DNA of 64,000 nt, taken from RUG420 sp045642465 (GTDB lineage Bacteria; Bacillota; Clostridia; Oscillospirales; Acutalibacteraceae). The notes beneath the pieces are model-generated. The model saw only the letters and a program-made list of their open reading frames with translations. It was not told the DNA's origin and searched no databases. How positions within the stretch are numbered: position 1 is the stretch's first letter; each line of letters begins with the position of its first letter. Shown piece by piece: positions 8,627-16,829 of the stretch. The translations under genes and the position numbers were made by a program. The stretch spans positions 434,001-498,000 of the forward strand of contig JAZUIY010000016.1 of the NCBI GenBank assembly GCA_045642465.1, in the 5' to 3' direction.

Positions 8627-9172
8627 ATGGCTGAAAATGAAAAGAAAGAGGGCATCACCAAAGATACCGTCCCAGAAGGATTTACCTATGGCATGGCACT
8701 GGTTGACGCACTTCCGGTTATTTTCTTTGGCGGTACCACCGCAATTATTTATTCTGTTTTTGCAAGCCCACTGTTCCTTGGCGCCGGCATTTTGGCTACC
8801 GTATCCGGTCTCATTAAGGTTCTGTGGAAAGCAATTGTAGTAAAAGACAAGAAGAACATCTGGCCTATGTTCGTTCAGATGAGAATCTTTATGCCTCTCG
8901 GCTACGCTCTTATGTTTGCTTCCATGGCAGTAGACCACAAGAAGGTATCCTTTAAGTCTATGGGTAAAGCCATTGCATCTTTCCCAGCAGGCCTTCTGAT
9001 TGGCCTTGGCTTTGCTGGCATGGGCGGCATGGGTTACTGCGCATCCAAACTTGACTCTTCTGATCCTAAATCCAACTGGATTGAACAGGGAATCAACTCC
9101 GGTGCTCAGCTTGCACTCATGGTAGGCTCTTACTTCGCCGTTAAGAAGCACAAAGAAAACAAATCCAAATAA
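8627..9172 (+). CDS. Unknown small integral membrane protein
   Basis: A 181-residue protein with about four hydrophobic segments: near 27-44 (DALPVIFFGGTTAIIYSVF), 45-66, 81-100 (MRIFMPLGYALMF) and 117-140, rich in Gly (GLGFAGMGGMGY), plus a fifth weaker one near 155-172. Both ends are charged (MAENEKKEG; KKHKENKSK). I recognise no family. AGGAGG is placed about 10 bases before the ATG. It is the second gene of an operon with lipase 2 and shares its highly biased codon use, so it may help that lipase reach, or work at, the membrane. That role is inferred from context only. Confidence 0.75.
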   Translation: MAENEKKEGITKDTVPEGFTYGMALVDALPVIFFGGTTAIIYSVFASPLFLGAGILATVSGLIKVLWKAIVVKDKKNIWPMFVQMRIFMPLGYALMFASMAVDHKKVSFKSMGKAIASFPAGLLIGLGFAGMGGMGYCASKLDSSDPKSNWIEQGINSGAQLALMVGSYFAVKKHKENKSK

Positions 9173-9197
9173 GCACGCTTAAGCAAATAATTACACT

Positions 9198-9230
9198 AAA
9201 AAGGACACTCTTCGGAGTGTCCTTTTTCTT
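9198..9230 (+). terminator. Rho-independent terminator with UUCG tetraloop
   Basis: A perfect 13-bp stem AAAAAGGACACTC / GAGTGTCCTTTTT (9198-9210, 9215-9227) is closed by a C(TTCG)G tetraloop. Confidence 0.95.
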
Positions 9231-9252
9231 TTAACCTTCAGGAAATACTAGA

Positions 9253-9500
9253 AAAACACTTTTCCCAATGGACTTGATTTGAACGATATCCTTTTAAAAA
9301 ACTCGATGTCCAGGCTGAGTGAAACAAAGGCCATGGGGAAAGTTGTTTTTCGGTTACTTTGGAATATCTCAAATTTACCGAAAAAAGTACTTTTTCGAGT
9401 CTTTGTCTCGACGAGTCATGTTGAATAGTAGTTTAAAAGGTTGCTCTCGAATCAAGCCTCCGAAAAAGTCTTTTTTCTGCGAACTCCATGAATTAATAAA
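9253..9500. other. Hairpin-rich intergenic region, possible structured RNA
   Basis: The 417 bases between the membrane protein gene and the GH2 gene hold no gene I can support. After the terminator they contain nested inverted repeats. A 17-base arm at 9255-9271 pairs with 9331-9347 (14 Watson-Crick matches plus one G-U). TTTTTCGGT at 9346-9354 pairs perfectly with ACCGAAAAA at 9377-9385. A CGAAAAA / TTTTTCG pair follows, and the CGAAAAA motif recurs near 9460. This could be a non-coding RNA or a decayed element. I could not match it to a known RNA family. Confidence 0.35.
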
Positions 9501-9543
9501 GTGGAAGGACTTTCAGTAAAAATTAGTTTCCTGTATTAAGTTA

Positions 9544-9552
9544 TGGTAAAAT
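9544..9552 (+). promoter_or_regulatory. Extended -10 promoter of GH2 gene
   Basis: TGG-TAAAAT (9544-9552) forms an extended -10 element about 38 bases before the GH2 start. The -35 region is weak. Confidence 0.45.
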
Positions 9553-9589
9553 AAATAGCAGAATGTCATGGATTTGGAGGGAAGAAAAA

Positions 9590-11974
9590 ATGTATAACCG
9601 AATCTATTTAAACGACAACTGGACTTACTATCGGCAGGAGACACCGGAGGAAAAAGTGACGGTGCGCTTGCCACATACCAATGTGGAGCTGCCTTACAAT
9701 TACTTTGACGAGAAACTGTATCAGTTCGTCAGTGTTTATGAAACCGAATTTTTCTTGCCGGAAGAATATGCTGACAAGAAAGTGTTCCTTTGCTTTGAAG
9801 GTGCCGGTCATGTGGCTGATGTCTACGTCAATGACTATTGGGTAGGGTGTCATCAGTGCGGCTATACCGGCTTTTCCTTTGACATAGGGGAATATGCTGT
9901 CTTCCACGGAACCAACGCCTTAAAGGTGGTTTTAGACGCCCGTGAGACCTCTAATGTACCACCGTTTGGACATGTCATTGACTATTTGACCTATGGCGGT
10001 CTTTACCGGGAAGTCTCTTTGGAAATCTATGAACAAAACTACGTTTCCGATGTGTTCATCAAGACCCTGAATGTGGAAGAAGAAGCCAAAACCATTGTGG
10101 CCGAAACCACGGTGAAGGGTCCGGAACTTTCTGCCGGAAACTGCCATTTGATTTACGACATATATGAAGGGGAAAAGTGTATACAGACTTATACTGTGGA
10201 CACGGTTTCTGAAGGGAAAAACTGTAATACCCTTTACTGCACCGGTCTGAAGAATTGGTCTCCAAACACCCCTTATCTTTATCAACTGAAAACCCGCCTG
10301 GAACAGGACGGGAAAACCTGGGACGTAAACGAAACCACCTTTGGTATTCGTACCATTGACTTTAAAGAGGATGGCCTCTACGTCAACGGCATGCGGATGA
10401 AAATCCGTGGCTTAAACCGCCATCAGTCCTATCCTTATGTGGGATACGCCATGCCGAAGGCAGTACAGGAACATGATGCTCATGTATTGAAAGAAGAACT
10501 GGGGTTAAACGCAGTTCGTACATCGCACTATCCGCAGTCCCAATATTTCTTAGATGAATGTGACCGCATTGGTCTTTTGGTATTTACCGAAGCACCGGGC
10601 TGGCAGCATATTGGGGACCAGCACTGGAAAGACCAGCACCTGGAAAACGTAAAAGACATGGTGCTCCAGAACCGGAATCATCCGTCTATTATGCTTTGGG
10701 GCGTGCGGATCAACGAGTCCCAGGACGACAATGAACTCTACAAAAAGGCCAATGAAATTGCCCATCAGTTAGATGACACCAGACCGACCTCCGGGGTACG
10801 GTTCTTACAGTTTAGTAATTTGCTGGAAGACGTTTATGCCTTTAATGACTTTAGCCATACCGGTGACAACGCCGGCATTCAGAAGAAACAGATGGTGACC
10901 TTAAAGTGGAAGGCACCGTACTTAATATCTGAACACAACGGCCATATGTTCCCAACCAAGGCTTTTGACAATGAAGGACACAGACTGAGTCAGGCACTGC
11001 GTCATGCCAGGGTAGTTGACGATGCTGCAGCATATGATAATGGGGTGGCCGGATGCTTTGGCTGGTGTATGGCAGACTATAACACCCATAAAGACTTTGG
11101 CAGCGGGGACAAAATTTGCTACCACGGTGTATTAGATATGTTCCGCAATCCGAAAATGGCCTCTGCATTCTATGCTTCTCAGGCAGATAAAAACCCAGTG
11201 CTGGAAATCAGTTCTTCCATGGACATTGGGGAATATCCCGGCGGAAATCTGGGCGATGTAGTGGTCTTCACCAACGCAGACTACGTGAACCTTTATAAGA
11301 ACGAAAAGTTCGTAAAACGCTTTGACCCGGACACCAAACAGTGGCCGAATCTCCATCATGCTCCTATTGTGGTTGACGACCTCATTGGGGAACTTTTGGA
11401 ATCCGAAGAGGGAATGAGCAAGGAAGGCTCAGAACACTTTAGAAAGGCCGTACAGGGTTATTTGAAGGGCGGCGTTACCGGTGTGCTGAAACCAAATCTG
11501 TTGGTTGGCTTAGCTGCCACTTTGGTAAAAGACAAACTCAGCATTCAGAAGATTTTTGACCTGGTTTACACTTATGTCACCAACTGGGGTTCCGATGCCA
11601 CCATATACCGCTTTGATGCCGTTAAGAATGGCAAGGTGGTAAAGTCGATTACTAAGGCTCCAATGAATCAGGTGCACTTGAACGTGAAGGTGGATCACAC
11701 AGAATTGGTGGAAGCATCTACCTATGATGTGGCTACCATAAACGTGGAAGCTTTGTCTGAGGAAAATAACCGCATGTTCTATCTGAATGACCCGGTTACC
11801 TTTGAAGTATCCGGACCGTTAGAACTGATTGGTCCAAGCTGCGTACCGCTTCGTGGTGGCGCAACGGGAACCTATGTAAAAACAACCGGTGAATTAGGGG
11901 AAGGTACCTTGACCATTCGTACAGACCGAACGGAACCGATTACCATTTCCTTCACCGTCAGTAAAGAGGAGTAA
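9590..11974 (+). CDS. Glycoside hydrolase family 2 (beta-galactosidase/glucuronidase-like)
   Basis: A 794-residue GH2 enzyme. It has an N-terminal jelly-roll sugar-binding domain (about 1-165), an Ig-like sandwich (165-270), a TIM barrel starting at RGLNRHQ near 279, and a C-terminal beta domain. The acid/base is Glu376 in RINES and the nucleophile Glu448 in ISEHNGH. There is no signal peptide, so it acts on imported glycosides. An in-frame ATG at 9563 exists, but TTTGGAGGGAA (9573-9583) favours ATG 9590. The sugar specificity cannot be read from the sequence; the SEHNGHMFPTK segment recalls LacZ-like proteins of gut Firmicutes. The Nudix gene follows 3 bases after its stop. Confidence 0.85.
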   Translation: MYNRIYLNDNWTYYRQETPEEKVTVRLPHTNVELPYNYFDEKLYQFVSVYETEFFLPEEYADKKVFLCFEGAGHVADVYVNDYWVGCHQCGYTGFSFDIGEYAVFHGTNALKVVLDARETSNVPPFGHVIDYLTYGGLYREVSLEIYEQNYVSDVFIKTLNVEEEAKTIVAETTVKGPELSAGNCHLIYDIYEGEKCIQTYTVDTVSEGKNCNTLYCTGLKNWSPNTPYLYQLKTRLEQDGKTWDVNETTFGIRTIDFKEDGLYVNGMRMKIRGLNRHQSYPYVGYAMPKAVQEHDAHVLKEELGLNAVRTSHYPQSQYFLDECDRIGLLVFTEAPGWQHIGDQHWKDQHLENVKDMVLQNRNHPSIMLWGVRINESQDDNELYKKANEIAHQLDDTRPTSGVRFLQFSNLLEDVYAFNDFSHTGDNAGIQKKQMVTLKWKAPYLISEHNGHMFPTKAFDNEGHRLSQALRHARVVDDAAAYDNGVAGCFGWCMADYNTHKDFGSGDKICYHGVLDMFRNPKMASAFYASQADKNPVLEISSSMDIGEYPGGNLGDVVVFTNADYVNLYKNEKFVKRFDPDTKQWPNLHHAPIVVDDLIGELLESEEGMSKEGSEHFRKAVQGYLKGGVTGVLKPNLLVGLAATLVKDKLSIQKIFDLVYTYVTNWGSDATIYRFDAVKNGKVVKSITKAPMNQVHLNVKVDHTELVEASTYDVATINVEALSEENNRMFYLNDPVTFEVSGPLELIGPSCVPLRGGATGTYVKTTGELGEGTLTIRTDRTEPITISFTVSKEE

Positions 11975-11977
11975 CTT

Positions 11978-12442
11978 ATGTTAAACACCACACTAATCTA
12001 CTTGGAACAGGAGGGGCAGTATCTTATGCTGCACCGTGTGAAGAAAGAAAATGACATCAACCGGGACAAGTGGATTGGTGTGGGCGGTAAGTGCGAAGAA
12101 AACGAAAGCCCGGAAGAATGTGCCATTCGGGAAATTTGTGAAGAAACCGGACTGACGGTTCTTCCGGAGGACTTAGAATACCGGGGCATTATTACCTTCA
12201 CCTGCACAGATTATGAAGGGGAATATATGCACCTGTTTACGGCCCAAAAGTTTACCGGAACCATAAGGGATTGTGACGAGGGAGAACTGGTTTGGGTACC
12301 CAAGGATGAGGTGCCAAATCTGCCTTCCTGGGAAGGGGATAAATTGTTCTTAATGCGGATTTATGAGCCGTCTCCTTTCTTTTCTATGAAGCTGGAATAT
12401 GAGGGCCAAAACCTGGTTTCTTATACCGTGAAAAATGTCTGA
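11978..12442 (+). CDS. Nudix hydrolase (8-oxo-dGTP diphosphatase-like)
   Basis: A 154-residue cytosolic Nudix protein with an intact Nudix box at about 38-60 (GGKCEENES..., REICEETGL), matching GX5EX7REUXEEXGU. Such proteins hydrolyse nucleoside diphosphates linked to another moiety; the short single-domain form resembles MutT/YtkD-type oxidised-nucleotide cleaners. AAAGAGGAG overlaps the end of the GH2 gene, so the two are translationally close and co-transcribed. No own promoter is seen. Exact substrate unknown. Confidence 0.85.
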   Translation: MLNTTLIYLEQEGQYLMLHRVKKENDINRDKWIGVGGKCEENESPEECAIREICEETGLTVLPEDLEYRGIITFTCTDYEGEYMHLFTAQKFTGTIRDCDEGELVWVPKDEVPNLPSWEGDKLFLMRIYEPSPFFSMKLEYEGQNLVSYTVKNV

Positions 12443-12461
12443 AAATACTCCCGATAATCCC

Positions 12462-12490
12462 TTGACACAGGGCATTCATAAAGATATAAT
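12462..12490 (+). promoter_or_regulatory. Consensus promoter of tRNA cluster
   Basis: A perfect TTGACA (12462-12467), a 17-base spacer and a perfect TATAAT (12485-12490) stand 34 bases before the first tRNA, as expected for a stable RNA operon. Confidence 0.9.
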
Positions 12491-12524
12491 GTCAAAGTGA
12501 CTTGGGGGGACACCAACTGGTCAT

Positions 12525-12598
12525 GGACCATTAGCTCAGTTGGTTAGAGCAGCCGGCTCATAACCGGTGGGTCCGGGGTTCGAGTCCCTGATGGTCCA
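12525..12598 (+). tRNA. tRNA-Ile2 (anticodon CAT, lysidine type)
   Basis: A cloverleaf with acceptor GGACCAT / ATGGTCC, discriminator A and encoded CCA (12599-12601). The anticodon CAT is at 12559-12561. The body (GGACC...TTAGCTCAGTTGGTTAGAGC) matches Gram-positive tRNA-Ile2 rather than initiator or elongator Met. Its C34 is therefore expected to be changed to lysidine by TilS to read AUA. Confidence 0.85.
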
Positions 12599-12617
12599 CC
12601 ATGAATTTTGGACATAC

Positions 12618-12690
12618 AGGGGTATAGCTCAGTTGGTAGAGCAGCGGTCTCCAAAACCGCGTGCCGAGGGTTCGAGTCCTTCTGCCCCTG
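12618..12690 (+). tRNA. tRNA-Trp (CCA)
   Basis: Acceptor AGGGGTA / TGCCCCT with one G-U pair, discriminator G, encoded CCA at 12691-12693, and a 5-bp anticodon stem GCGGT / ACCGC holding CCA at 12651-12653. Confidence 0.95.
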
Positions 12691-12698
12691 CCAAATAT

Positions 12699-12771
<73 letters not shown>

Positions 12772-12777
12772 CCATTC

Positions 12778-12810
12778 AAAAACCGTTACAGGAATGTAAC
12801 GGTTTTTGTT
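12778..12810 (+). terminator. Terminator of tRNA cluster
   Basis: AACCGTTACA / TGTAACGGTT (12781-12790, 12795-12804) with loop GGAA, flanked by A and T runs. Confidence 0.9.
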
Positions 12811-12832
12811 TTTTGTTTTGTTTTACAGAAAG

Positions 12833-12865
12833 AAAAAAGCCACTGGGTTTGCAGTGGCTTTTGCT
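12833..12865 (-). terminator. Terminator of the SorC-type regulator gene
   Basis: An 11-bp perfect stem AAAAGCCACTG / CAGTGGCTTTT (12835-12845, 12852-12862). On the minus strand it ends in a T run and lies 10-40 bases past the regulator's stop. Confidence 0.85.
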
Positions 12866-12874
12866 TTTCTGTTT

Positions 12875-13858
12875 TTATGCTTCGGTTTCCATCTTTGCCA
12901 GTTCATCCAAAATGAGTCTGCCGGTGTATTCGTCAGTTACCAATTCATTGATGTAACCGTACTTGGCGGCAAAGATGATAGGACGAACCTTGTGGTGACC
13001 TCGGCCAATACAAAGGACGTGTTTGTTCTTCTGCAGGTCGTCTGCCTTCATGCTGGTCAGCAGGAATGGGGCAGGAATGGACAACTTCCGTCCGTCTTCA
13101 TAGTACACGTTACCAAGAATGTTGGCGTGTGGCATGGAGAAGACTTTCTGAATGTTAAAGTCCTTAACCTGGTTGTAGAATTCATTGAAGTATGGATAAT
13201 CCAGTGCAAACTGGCCGCCAACGCTGACCAGAACGGCATCCAAAGTCTTGTAGTCTTCCTGCATGGCTTCCAGGCGGGCTTTGTCCATGTCGGAAAGATG
13301 ATTCATGTTTTGAACAATACCGTAGTTGTGGTAGTGAGCATTGCCGTTCATGGCGGTGGCAATACGGTCACAGATGATGTTGGTCTGCAGGTTAGCGTTG
13401 TCGGAACCGGCATGGCCACAGACGGAGAAAATATCTACGGGGTCGTCGGTTGGAATGTCCCCTAAGTTAACAGCAGTCTTGTAAAGAGATTTACCGGTAC
13501 CAACCCCAATGCGCCGATATTTCGGAAGCCATTCTTCCAAGTAGCGGGCAGCAAAGAAGGTGAGGGCATCATCGGCACTCTGGGCGTCTACGGTCTTTAC
13601 CGGCAATTCCGGAGTAACGTAAACGTGCTTTAACTTCAGCTGATCTTCCAGGGCACGGGAACAGTCAAAAGCGGATTGGCTGTCCGGTGCAGAGATTTCA
13701 ATTTTTACAAACCCTTCCTCGCGGGCCAACTTCAGCAGTCTGGAAATCTGAGTACGGTGAATGTTTTCCTTGGCTGCAATTTCTTGCTGGCTCATTTCGT
13801 CAATGTAATAATACTTTGCGATGCGGAGGATGGTCATTACGTCATAGTTAGAATTCAT
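12875..13858 (-). CDS. SorC/DeoR-type sugar-binding transcriptional regulator
   Basis: A 327-residue regulator with an N-terminal helix-turn-helix (about 18-48: MSQQEIAAKENIHRTQISRL) and a C-terminal sugar-phosphate-binding domain of the SorC/CggR class (GVGTGKSLY near 118, and the G-D-I-P-T-D / C-G-H-A-G region). Such proteins bind a phosphorylated sugar and control its catabolic genes. A TTG at 13870 could start the frame, but its spacing is poor; ATG 13858 follows GGGTGAG. Its promoter contains a palindrome over the -35 box, which suggests autoregulation. It is divergent from the kinase/oxidoreductase pair, a possible target, though no matching palindrome was seen before that pair. Confidence 0.85.
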   Translation of the reverse strand: MNSNYDVMTILRIAKYYYIDEMSQQEIAAKENIHRTQISRLLKLAREEGFVKIEISAPDSQSAFDCSRALEDQLKLKHVYVTPELPVKTVDAQSADDALTFFAARYLEEWLPKYRRIGVGTGKSLYKTAVNLGDIPTDDPVDIFSVCGHAGSDNANLQTNIICDRIATAMNGNAHYHNYGIVQNMNHLSDMDKARLEAMQEDYKTLDAVLVSVGGQFALDYPYFNEFYNQVKDFNIQKVFSMPHANILGNVYYEDGRKLSIPAPFLLTSMKADDLQKNKHVLCIGRGHHKVRPIIFAAKYGYINELVTDEYTGRLILDELAKMETEA

Positions 13859-13885
13859 TTTCTCACCCAATCCTTTCCTGCTTAT

Positions 13886-13915
13886 ATTTTACAAAAGCTC
13901 TGCACATTTGTGCAA
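13886..13915 (-). promoter_or_regulatory. Promoter of the SorC-type regulator
   Basis: On the minus strand: TTGCAC (13910-13915), an 18-base spacer and TAAAAT (13886-13891), preceded by TG. Confidence 0.6.
13901..13914. promoter_or_regulatory. 14-bp palindromic operator candidate
   Basis: TGCACA-TT-TGTGCA is a perfect palindrome overlapping the -35 box of the SorC-type regulator promoter. That is a typical place for autorepression. Which protein binds is inferred. Confidence 0.55.
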
Positions 13916-14104
13916 CCTATTTTAGGAAAAACTAGGTCTTTTTTCCCTTTTTCAAAGGATTTTTCGTCTTATGTTGTTCGAAAAAATCAAAGATGTGAAA
14001 CTTTGGCTTTGTACGTTGTGGCAAGTTTCAGATTCTTATAAGATTTCTATGGAATATATTAAGGATTATTTAATAACTAATACAGGAAAGGATGTGCTTA
14101 CCCC

Positions 14105-14962
14105 ATGGGAACAATAGTAAATTTGAAGCGTGAAACCCTTGGCGAACCACTTTTCTCTAGCCGCTCTTCTGAAGTGTTTGACTATGAAAATGGAACGAAA
14201 ATGGTAAAACTTTTCCGTGATTTTGTAAGTCAGGAAGAAATTGATAACGAAGAAATCAATACCACTGAAATCTATAACGCCGGTGCAACTGACGTTGCTT
14301 GTTATGGTCAGGTAAGAGTGGAAGAAGCTGACGGTACCATCCGTTCCGGCTTGATTCTCAAGAAGATTCCGGGCAAGACCTTAATTGCCTATTTGGGAGA
14401 TGACCCAAAAATCCTCTTCCGAGCTTCCACTATTATGGCAGAACAGCATGTGAAACTGCATGCCGTTACTTCGGACAAAATTCGGAATTACAAGGAATAC
14501 GTAAAGTATGCCCTGAACACCTCTTTCTTAAAGGATGTTCTGACAGATGAAGACAAGGCAGAAGTATTCCGCCGCTTAGAAGCACTGCCGGATAAGAACA
14601 ATGTCATTCACTTGGACTATCATCCGGATAACATTATGACTGACGGCAAGCATGAATCCATCATTGACTTCATGACCGCTTGTACTGCAGATCCAGCTGC
14701 AGACGTTGCTGCTGTTAACATCATGCTGAACTATGGTGAAATGATTCCTTCCCTGAGCCCAGCCGTTGCCTTTGCAATGAACGTGGTGAAGAAGGTTATC
14801 TGTAAGAGTTACACCAAGAAATACAAAGCACTTACCGGCGTCACCGACGCAGAAATTGACGCTTGGAAGTTTGCTTTCCTGATTGTCCGCATGGGCATTT
14901 GGGAAATTGAAAGCGAAAAAGAACTGATGACCAAACTGCTCCTGGAGGATCTCCGTAAATGA
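14105..14962 (+). CDS. APH/choline kinase-like phosphotransferase
   Basis: A 285-residue protein of the aminoglycoside phosphotransferase-like kinase fold. The catalytic loop is H169-L-D171-Y-H-P-D-N (Brenner motif) followed by a metal-binding IIDF about 16 residues later. This family phosphorylates small alcohols such as choline, sugars or drugs. Its stop overlaps the start of the oxidoreductase gene by 4 bases, so the two are translationally coupled, which suggests a shared small-molecule pathway rather than drug resistance. AGGAAAGGA lies about 12 bases before the ATG, a long spacing. Substrate unknown. Confidence 0.75.
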   Translation: MGTIVNLKRETLGEPLFSSRSSEVFDYENGTKMVKLFRDFVSQEEIDNEEINTTEIYNAGATDVACYGQVRVEEADGTIRSGLILKKIPGKTLIAYLGDDPKILFRASTIMAEQHVKLHAVTSDKIRNYKEYVKYALNTSFLKDVLTDEDKAEVFRRLEALPDKNNVIHLDYHPDNIMTDGKHESIIDFMTACTADPAADVAAVNIMLNYGEMIPSLSPAVAFAMNVVKKVICKSYTKKYKALTGVTDAEIDAWKFAFLIVRMGIWEIESEKELMTKLLLEDLRK

Positions 14963-16731
14963 GTTTAAAGAAAATCCGGAAAAAGATTGCCAAAATCTCT
15001 CCGGACATTACCGTAACTGAAGAACGAGGCTGCATCGTCCTTCGCGGTGAAGTGGATGACTGGAACAAGGTAGTCAAGGCAGGTCATGCTGCCGTTGACA
15101 AAGAGCACTACCTAGGGGTCATCAACGACGTCAAGCTGAAAGGATTTTCCGAACGCCTCATTACGCCAAATGTCCGTGACAATAAGTTGAACGGTGCCAC
15201 ACCGGACGTCCTTATTATTGGTGCGGGTATTACCGGCACGGCAGCAGCCCGGGAACTGTCTAAATACCAGTTGGACATTCTCTGCGTAGACAAAGCAGCC
15301 GATGTAGCCGATGGCGCAACCAAAGCCAACGGTGGTGTTATCCACGTTGGTATTAACTTTGGGAAGCATTCTCAAAAGCATTACTACAACCAAATCGGGA
15401 ACAAAATGTACCGTCAGCTGGCCGAAGACCTTCATGTTCCATTTGAACAGAAGGGCCAGATTATGCTGGACGTAGACCCGTGGGAAAGACTGGTAGTCAA
15501 ATATCTTGCCTGGAACGGGAAGAAAAACCTGGATATTCCTGACGTGAAATACTTGAAATTGCCGGAACTGAGAAAACATGAACCACACCTGCCAGACTTC
15601 TTTGACGGTGGTATGTTTATGCCAATCGGTGGTGTTACATCGCCATATGGCATTTGCATTGGCCAGGCTGAAAACGCCGTTCAAAACGGTGCAAAATTCT
15701 GCTTGGAAACCATTGTAGAAGGTATGGATGTGGAGGGCGATGAAATCACTGCCGTTCATACCAACCGGGGCACCATTTATCCGAAAGTGGTTATCAATGC
15801 TGCCGGTGTATTCTCGGATGTCATTGCTGACATGGCAGGGGACCGCACCTTTACTATTCACCCTCGCCGTGGTACCGACATCATTACCGACAAAAAAGCC
15901 GGTTATTTGGTAAAGACCGTTATGGCCAAGTCTCCGTTCTCCATCATGCCGGATGAACGGGATTCCGTAAAAGGAAAGCCTTGGATCCGCGTTCAAAAAC
16001 TCATCAATGCCTTGAATGGCTCCAGCCATACCAAGGGCGTTGGTTTAATTCATTCCGTATATGGCAACATGTTGGTAGGACCGAACGCCACCGAAACTCC
16101 GGAACGGGAAAACTTTGAAACCCGCAAGCAGGAATTCGATGACATTATGGAAATGCAGATGAAGCTCTGTCCGGAACTGCAGTATTCGGATGTCATCAAT
16201 TACTTCACTGGGGTTCGACCAACCCTTTATGAAGAGGACTTCTGTGTACGGAAGGGTATCTTCACCAAGAACATCTTGGAAGCTGCCGGCATTCAGTCCC
16301 CGGGTATTACCGCTGCACCGGCCATTGGCGTTGACCTTGCCAAATGGACCGTGGAACTGTTAACCGAAAAGGGACAGACTGTTGCCAAAAATGATTCCTT
16401 TAACCCGGAACGGATTGGTTATCCGAAACTGAAGGACTTGCCTTTAGAAGAACGGGACCGCCTTATTAAACTGAATCCGGATTATGGCATTATGGTTTGC
16501 CGCTGTGAAGAAATTTCCAAAGGCGAAATTCTGGATGCATTAAATTCCGGTTTCTGTGTACCGACAGTAGACGGAATCAAACGCCGTTTACGTCCCGGTA
16601 TGGGACGCTGCCAGGGTGGCTTCTGCAGCCCGCTGGTAATGCAGATTATTGCAGAACACGAAAACATACCAATCAGTGAAGTTCGAAAGGATTCCAGAAA
16701 CTCTGTTATTCTTTTCGGCGAAACCAAATAA
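14959..16731 (+). CDS. GlpA-like FAD oxidoreductase with N-terminal BON-like and C-terminal [2Fe-2S] domains
   Basis: A 590-residue flavoprotein. Residues about 1-65 look like a BON domain (strand-helix pattern around CIVLRGEV and GVINDVKL). The DAO/GlpA-type FAD domain starts at Gly88 (GAGITG). The C-terminus has a BFD-like [2Fe-2S] motif C514-x-C516-x34-C551-x4-C556. It resembles anaerobic glycerol-3-phosphate or 2-hydroxyacid dehydrogenases, which oxidise substrate and pass electrons through FAD and Fe-S. The BON domain at the start is unusual, since BON domains are best known from membrane or periplasm-facing proteins. It is coupled to the kinase upstream and closed by a terminator. Confidence 0.8.
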   Translation: MSLKKIRKKIAKISPDITVTEERGCIVLRGEVDDWNKVVKAGHAAVDKEHYLGVINDVKLKGFSERLITPNVRDNKLNGATPDVLIIGAGITGTAAARELSKYQLDILCVDKAADVADGATKANGGVIHVGINFGKHSQKHYYNQIGNKMYRQLAEDLHVPFEQKGQIMLDVDPWERLVVKYLAWNGKKNLDIPDVKYLKLPELRKHEPHLPDFFDGGMFMPIGGVTSPYGICIGQAENAVQNGAKFCLETIVEGMDVEGDEITAVHTNRGTIYPKVVINAAGVFSDVIADMAGDRTFTIHPRRGTDIITDKKAGYLVKTVMAKSPFSIMPDERDSVKGKPWIRVQKLINALNGSSHTKGVGLIHSVYGNMLVGPNATETPERENFETRKQEFDDIMEMQMKLCPELQYSDVINYFTGVRPTLYEEDFCVRKGIFTKNILEAAGIQSPGITAAPAIGVDLAKWTVELLTEKGQTVAKNDSFNPERIGYPKLKDLPLEERDRLIKLNPDYGIMVCRCEEISKGEILDALNSGFCVPTVDGIKRRLRPGMGRCQGGFCSPLVMQIIAEHENIPISEVRKDSRNSVILFGETK

Positions 16732-16733
16732 TG

Positions 16734-16765
16734 AAACCCCGAAGCTGGTCTTCGGGGTTTTTCTT
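16734..16765 (+). terminator. Rho-independent terminator
   Basis: AAACCCCGAAG / CTTCGGGGTTT (16734-16744, 16750-16760) followed by TTCTT. Confidence 0.85.
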
Positions 16766-16788
16766 ATGTTTGGTTAAGGTAAACTTTC

Positions 16789-16794
16789 TATAAT
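16789..16794 (+). promoter_or_regulatory. -10 box before the VTC operon
   Basis: A perfect TATAAT 35 bases before the VTC gene start; no clear -35 at 16-18 bases. Confidence 0.45.
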
Positions 16795-16829
16795 CAAGAC
16801 ATATTATGGTTTGGAAAGGGCGTGAACTG

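Noticed and set aside
9319..9519. A 66-codon open frame in the intergenic region before the GH2 gene
   Set aside because: No ribosome binding site, composition not protein-like, and it lies across inverted repeats.
12524..12601. Reading the CAT tRNA as tRNA-Met
   Set aside because: Body sequence and base-paired acceptor end match tRNA-Ile2; initiator tRNA would show a 1-72 mismatch.
12806..13465. A 219-codon frame overlapping the SorC-type regulator on the other strand
   Set aside because: It covers the terminator hairpin and the coding region of a clear regulator.
14105..14962. Aminoglycoside resistance gene
   Set aside because: Only the kinase fold is shared. Translational coupling to an oxidoreductase speaks for a metabolic role.
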